Shown: positions 59,135-64,000 of the stretch, in pieces | Layout of the letters: each line of letters opens with the position of its first letter | Position numbering within the stretch: the stretch's first letter is position 1 | Origin: Lamellibrachia satsuma | Taxonomy: Eukaryota; Annelida; Polychaeta; Sabellida; Siboglinidae | Assembly: GCA_033239005.1 (NCBI GenBank) | Contig: BSQZ01000030.1 | Span: 954,001 to 1,018,000 of the forward strand | DNA length: 64,000 nt | Direction: 5' to 3' | Notes under the pieces: model-generated | What the model saw: only the letters and a program-made list of their open reading frames with translations | Database searches by the model: none | What the model was told of the DNA's origin: nothing | Made by a program: the position numbers and the translations under genes

Positions 59135-60700
59135 GTTTTCTCTTCTTCTAGTTTGCCTGAAAATTACTACTTATATTAGTACACATTTTATTAAATAAAA
59201 TCATATCACCATATACACCCTTCTTATTTTACGGACATAAAATTAATGGTCAATATTTTTTTAAGAAGTTGTTTTAATTAAAATGGTATATGTTGTTTGC
59301 CCAAGTATATCATTGTCAGTGTTCAGTAGTTTTACTTCAAACAGCCCATTATTGGGCTAAGACAATTTTTTTGGGGGGTTGAGCACATGCACTGGGGTAA
59401 TTTATGTAATAATTAAAATTAGGCTTTGTTAACTAAGTTAGGTGCATAGTTTAGTGTTAACTGGTTAATGTTCTTCTTTTTATTATGGACGAATACGAAT
59501 GAATATGAATACTTTTACTTCAGGTAAATAAAACCCATATACAAGCAAGTATATATGTACATAAAACATATAATCATGTTTATTGCTTGACTTGATATAG
59601 TATTTTTCCTTTAACTTTTGTCTGGTGACTCGGAGCCAAGTTCAACATAAGTTTCGTCCACTTCAGTCTACAGTGACTGTCACAAGTTCTACAACAAATA
59701 GCTGTAATATTATTATCTTTACTAAAATAGAAATAACCCAGTAAGGCGCGCGCATTTAAGGAAAAACTATAAATCTATTTCATATGATCGCCGCCAACAA
59801 TAAAGAGCTGTACTGTGGATCGCGGACATCGCCATCATCGGAAAAGCAATGTGGTGGGTTGGACGATAAATGGGGAAAACATATTTTCTTGTTTATATAG
59901 ACGTGCCTCCCTTATCGTAGTTGACACATTTTGCACATATATGCCACTGCGTTAGAACTATTCTCGGAGGAAACATTTCTCTATTGTTTAATGGAATACG
60001 AACCCGTTTTAGACTGTCTGATTAGTTAACTATTTCACGCGAAGCACCCTAGCGCTCTCTGCCGTGTACTTGTGAACTACGTCAATTCCAAGAGGTGCTA
60101 CCTAGTGGCGAGCGCAGTTTGGAAACACAAATCAAGTATAATTTGCAGAACATGCAGAACATGAAATTTGTTACGCAGGAAATGCATCAATTGTGGATAT
60201 TCAAAATAAACCACAATTCATACATAGGCGCATAATCAACCTTTTCAAAGTTATATGACAATTAGCCCTTATTATTCAGACATGTTGCTTAGCCTTACTG
60301 CATGCAACTAATTTATAATAAATTACTATATTTATATTATATTCAATAAATTCTATATCAAGCAGTCTTACAATGAACGAATTGCTAAAAAAACACTGTC
60401 AAATACCTCAGAGTGATCAGTAAATTTCAATCTCAATTATCACGCATATACTGGGCGATATAGTTTTCGACCTACTTAATAGAATACGCCGTTTAAAAAA
60501 AATCTGAAGAAACATGTTGTGTAAGAGATCGATATACCAAATCAGCAAAACCTACTTCATTTATTCAATGCAAACAAATTATTAAAACAGTTGTTTTGAG
60601 TGAAAAACTTACGAATATTGAACGTCTGAACCATGTCGCGCGAGTCGATGAAACCGGAGGAATTCGACCTATATTTATGGCAAGCCGTACAGACAATCGT
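59135..60700 (-). promoter_or_regulatory. NAT10: NAT10 5' UTR: non-coding first exon, intron and overlapping uORF
   Basis: The start exon extends to 59156 after a TTTTCAG acceptor, so the leader must be spliced. A perfect GTAAGT donor lies on the minus strand at 60612-60607, preceded by a GC-richer stretch (60613 to about 60690) that fits a first exon. If joined to 59156, an upstream ATG at 60634-60632 (purine at -3, G at +4) opens a 26-codon frame. This uORF overlaps the NAT10 start in another frame and ends at TGA. The transcription start is not known. Confidence 0.5.
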
Positions 60701-60960
60701 TTTTAATTTTACCACTTTGTTCCAATTATGTCAACTTTTTATAACAATCAGGCTTGACATGGCGCTTTATAAAACACATACACATATATTTGTATTGAAT
60801 ATATAACGTTAATGTAGTAAATTTTTTCACGTATATTTAACACATTTTAATTATTCCTACTTTTATGACAAGACTAGCTTGCCATACATCTACCACAAAA
60901 AGGGCTATTATTGTCACGTGGCCAAGAACGAGACACGCATCAGCAGACGCTCAATAATAA
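60700..60960. promoter_or_regulatory. Probable NAT10 promoter region with CACGTG box
   Basis: An intergenic block upstream of the inferred NAT10 first exon. It contains TTGTCACGTGGCC at 60911-60923, a canonical E-box. A possible plus-strand first exon starts at 60960, which would make this a short bidirectional promoter. Confidence 0.35.
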
Positions 60961-60995
60961 TGTCTGGTAAGCATGCAAAGTCGGTTTATACCAAG
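60960..60995 (+). other. Weak candidate first coding exon
   Basis: ATG followed by 12 codons (MSGKHAKSVYTK) and a good GTATGT donor, divergent from NAT10. I recognise no protein and no convincing continuation. A second weak candidate lies at 62325-62408 plus 62738-62800, which would join into a 48-residue frame ending LGGVQ. Both may be chance. Confidence 0.2.
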
Positions 60996-61892
60996 GTATG
61001 TATATCATAAACATGTTCCATGTTATATTACATATCAATATATAGTTTGCTCAGATAAGACTCTGTATCGTTATTGTCGTAAACAGACGCTGTGACGTCT
61101 CTAACGCGATATCAAGCGAGATTTCAATGGATCGAAAACTGGCAAGGGTCGAAAACTGTATCGGTAACTATATATATTATATTACACCCATGGTGGTCAA
61201 CTCCGTTGTGCATCGCCTATTTGACTCAAATAGCCCCATTCTGGCATGGCAGTCTCTGCCGCACTTGCTGAAGGCAGTGGAATGAGAAGGTGCATGATTT
61301 GCAGATCTCTGTTTTGTATGATCTCTCTTCTCTCTCAGTTCATGGTTCGTTGTGTCGTCTGCTACACACATCCTTTCTATGTGTGTGCAGACGACAGCGC
61401 ACACATATAAAGGTGCTGCCATCTGTAGCGAATATTTCGTAAGGTACCTTTCCGTTCGCCAGATGGCACAACTAATTTCCAAATTCTTTCCAGTACTAAA
61501 GTGAATTTCGCCGAATCACTCCAGGCCAGACCAATATGATTTTATTCAGCAGCCGACTTACGAGCCTCATTTTAATACAGCGGGAATAAGGAATGCTGCC
61601 ATCCCAGCTAATATATTCGATTTTCCTAAGCGGCTGAATCTGTTATCCGCGGAGTCCACTGTAATTTAATCGACTAGTCTAAGGTGTGGTTACTACAATC
61701 TAGGCAAACATTTTCGCCCCGCTCTTCGTGCCTGACGTGCATTGCCCCATTCGCCCCGCTCTTCGTGCCTGACGTGCATTGCTAAAGCGCCATTTTGGCA
61801 GTTCCGTAGCCATTTGGCTACGGAACTAATAACTTAAGTTTTAAAACCGATACGCACTAACCGTTTCACATGTGTATTCTGTGACATACAAC

Positions 61893-62175
61893 CGACAATT
61901 GGGCGTCAAGAAACTGAAGAAATGTGTTCCAAATAATTACTTATGAGTACTTTTATCGGTGACATAGAAAACATTTCACAATTAACCGCCATACTGTGCA
62001 CGTGATGTTGCCTTTGGGTCACATGATCAAACGCGACAATTGGGCGTCAAGAAACTGAAGAAATGTGCTCCAAATAATTACTTATGAGTGCTTTTATCGG
62101 TGACATAGAAAACATTTCACAATTAGCCGCCATACTGTGCACGTGATGTTGCCTTTGGGTCACATGATCAAACGC
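61893..62175. repeat. 141-bp tandem duplication
   Basis: Two nearly identical copies starting CGACAATTGGGCGTCAAGAA at 61893 and 62034, each containing GTGCACGTGATG (E-box). Confidence 0.9.
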
Positions 62176-63911
62176 GATTTCGTGTAGAATGAGGCCAGAA
62201 TGGGCCAGCAGCACAGGCATAAATAAAACACCCGTTAGTAAGTTAGTAGTTTATAGGGGCATTATTAATGATGTAAATCTATGGCCAGCAGACGGCTATT
62301 CTTAGCGTGACCTTATATAGATCTATGGAAATCCCGCGTGCTATTCTCGCTCACAACAACATCCGGTTATATACAAACCTTGACAAGCACATGCGTTCTG
62401 ACAAAAAGGTAATAATTTCACACTTTTACATGGTTATTGTCAGGTAACTTTAGTGATATACATATAAGAATGCATACATACACGAAAGACGTGTTTATTG
62501 CTCTGTTTATGGCGTTTTTGTAAGGTTTCACGTTTCAGGAAAATACTTACGTTTCGGCCGAGCGAGATCTTCGCCGTACTAGTAGCAACAGCCAGATAGA
62601 AAAACATTGTAGGGCGATTGACTTTGCCTAACTACAACCTGATGTTCTTATGAGGCCTCATTCAACCAATCTTGAACCCATAACTCTTAAAAGCTCCTGC
62701 TGTTCACACTTCTTGTTTGTGTGTGTTTCTGTGTTAGCGCTCTTCAGCAAGAGCAAAAAGACAGTTTGATGAATCTCAGCAACTTGGAGGTGTTCAATAA
62801 CAGCAATACCAGCACAAAGGAATACACTAGCTGCCCTGATACATAAGGTAAACCATAACTCTAAATATCACTGTTCATTTATCCATTATCCACCCATAAT
62901 AACCTTTGCAACCTACCTCTGTGAATTTTGTAAATTATTTGACAACTCTACGGTAGAGCCGTCAATAAGGGCAACAGTTCTTCAGAGTTCAAGTTGGAGA
63001 CACTACCTCCGACTACTATCGCTGCTCGACAGCCTACCTTCCGCACCCATCACTTATCAATACTGGGCCCAAAACTATTTATAATGTCGGCCTGTATATG
63101 TTATACGATATTTGTATTTCATCATTGCTAAAAATTATTCTTTTTGCTGATGAAATGCTTTTTTTGTGGGTACACAAAGTTTAATATTGTATGTACTACA
63201 TGCCAAAATAAAAAATAGGAAAATTTTATTTATAAGTACAATTAGGTGTTTAATTTGTTTAACTCGCAAAGCGCGCGTAAAACTCGGAGTTAATTAGATC
63301 AGCCATCACTTTGTTTTGTGACGTCAATTATGACATGGGTTTACATTCAGTCCAGAGGACGTTGACAGGCTCGTGTGATGCGCAGTACACGTTAAACTCC
63401 GCCTATTTGGCAAGTTTTAATGGCTCTTGTGTAATTGCTGCATGCTATGAATTTATAATATTTTATATTGATACGTGGTTGTGCATTGATTTATTGATAA
63501 CTAGGGAAACAAACTGTCGCAATCGTCATAATTTTCAGGAGTCGTGTGATTAGTTTTCGTAAGTTGAACTTGACAAAAATAAGAGCACGTGGTTTCGTAG
63601 GCAAAATCGAATTACAAAATATTCACCAATCGTTAGATATATAAACCATATTGAAACAACAACATAGTATCACGTGACGTGCTTTATTTTCACATGGCAA
63701 CCAGTTTTCCGTACAACATCAAAGTGGATGGACGTGTTTTTTATTGCTTCTTTCAGTTGACGGAAAGACACGAGACATCCGATACAGGTTTAACACGGTT
63801 TAACAATGTAAATGAGTACAAACACTGTTTGGAAGGTACTAGTGTCCCGTCCAGGAGAGTCAGTATAACCTACGGACTGGATACTGCGCTTTATAAGAAC
63901 TAACCTTTTAC

Positions 63912-64000
63912 CTTTACATCCTGGTCAATGACCATCAACATCGTTGTGGTTACATCCTGGTCAATGACCATCAACATCGTTGTGGTTACATCCTGGTCAA
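63912..64000. repeat. 36-bp tandem repeat running off the window
   Basis: TTACATCCTGGTCAATGACC followed by ATCAACATCGTTGTGG, 2.5 copies up to the edge. Confidence 0.9.

Larger units (their letters stand above)
60996..64000. other. Right-hand flank
   Basis: Holds a 38-bp duplication (CGCCCCGCTCTTCGTGCCTG, 61717-61790), the 141-bp duplication, several CACGTG boxes and the segment at 63810-63870 shared with 18.75 kb. No convincing gene; the frames at 61177-61482 (minus) and 63311-63903 (plus) have no family signature. Confidence 0.35.

Noticed and set aside
61177..61482. 101-codon minus-strand frame downstream of the NAT10 promoter
   Set aside because: No domain or splice context; composition is not coding-like, and no paralog in the window.

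Overview
The window is animal nuclear DNA. Genes are split into short exons with GT/AG introns, the sequence is AT-rich, and it is full of minisatellites, microsatellites, non-LTR retrotransposon pieces, tRNA-derived SINEs and inverted-repeat elements. There is no bacterial operon structure. The repeat content and lectin-type receptors suggest an invertebrate, perhaps a lophotrochozoan or basal deuterostome, but I cannot name the species. Regions 1-42 kb (plus strand) hold a tandem family of modular type I membrane receptors. The full plan is: a signal-peptide exon ending in phase 1; one or two Cys-rich exons of 300-327 nt (phase 1-1) resembling a divergent SUEL/rhamnose-binding (Gal_Lectin) domain; a Thr-rich stalk exon (1-1); a transmembrane exon (1-2); and a single cytoplasmic-tail exon (2-stop) carrying Tyr motifs, including ITIM-like and YxN motifs. 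Receptor A (1555-7243) is complete, with two lectin domains and a 659-aa product. Copy B (8574-13290) is decayed. Receptor C (14444-21560) has one lectin domain and a tail cut short by a stop. Copy D (25747-29650) shows only stalk, transmembrane segment and a long tail. Copy E (33564-41941) has signal, stalk, transmembrane segment and tail, but a CR1-like LINE sits where lectin exons would be expected. Because the exon phases match, exons could also be spliced across units. Region 44.3-60.7 kb (minus strand) is a NAT10 (RNA cytidine acetyltransferase) gene. Fourteen coding exons join in frame into the first 615 codons, from the start Met through the helicase/ATPase domain (Walker A exon) into the beginning of the acetyltransferase domain. 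The C-terminal 400 or so residues expected for the family are not visible in the window. A minus-strand LINE lies in the intron before the last visible exon. The remaining sequence is mostly repeats. At least three elements with inverted ends carry an internal minisatellite (10.67-12.6, 18.97-20.57 and 38.6-40.5 kb), and one is a 575-bp foldback directly downstream of receptor A. Region 60.7-64 kb appears to be the NAT10 promoter followed by mostly non-coding DNA with a few weak exon candidates.
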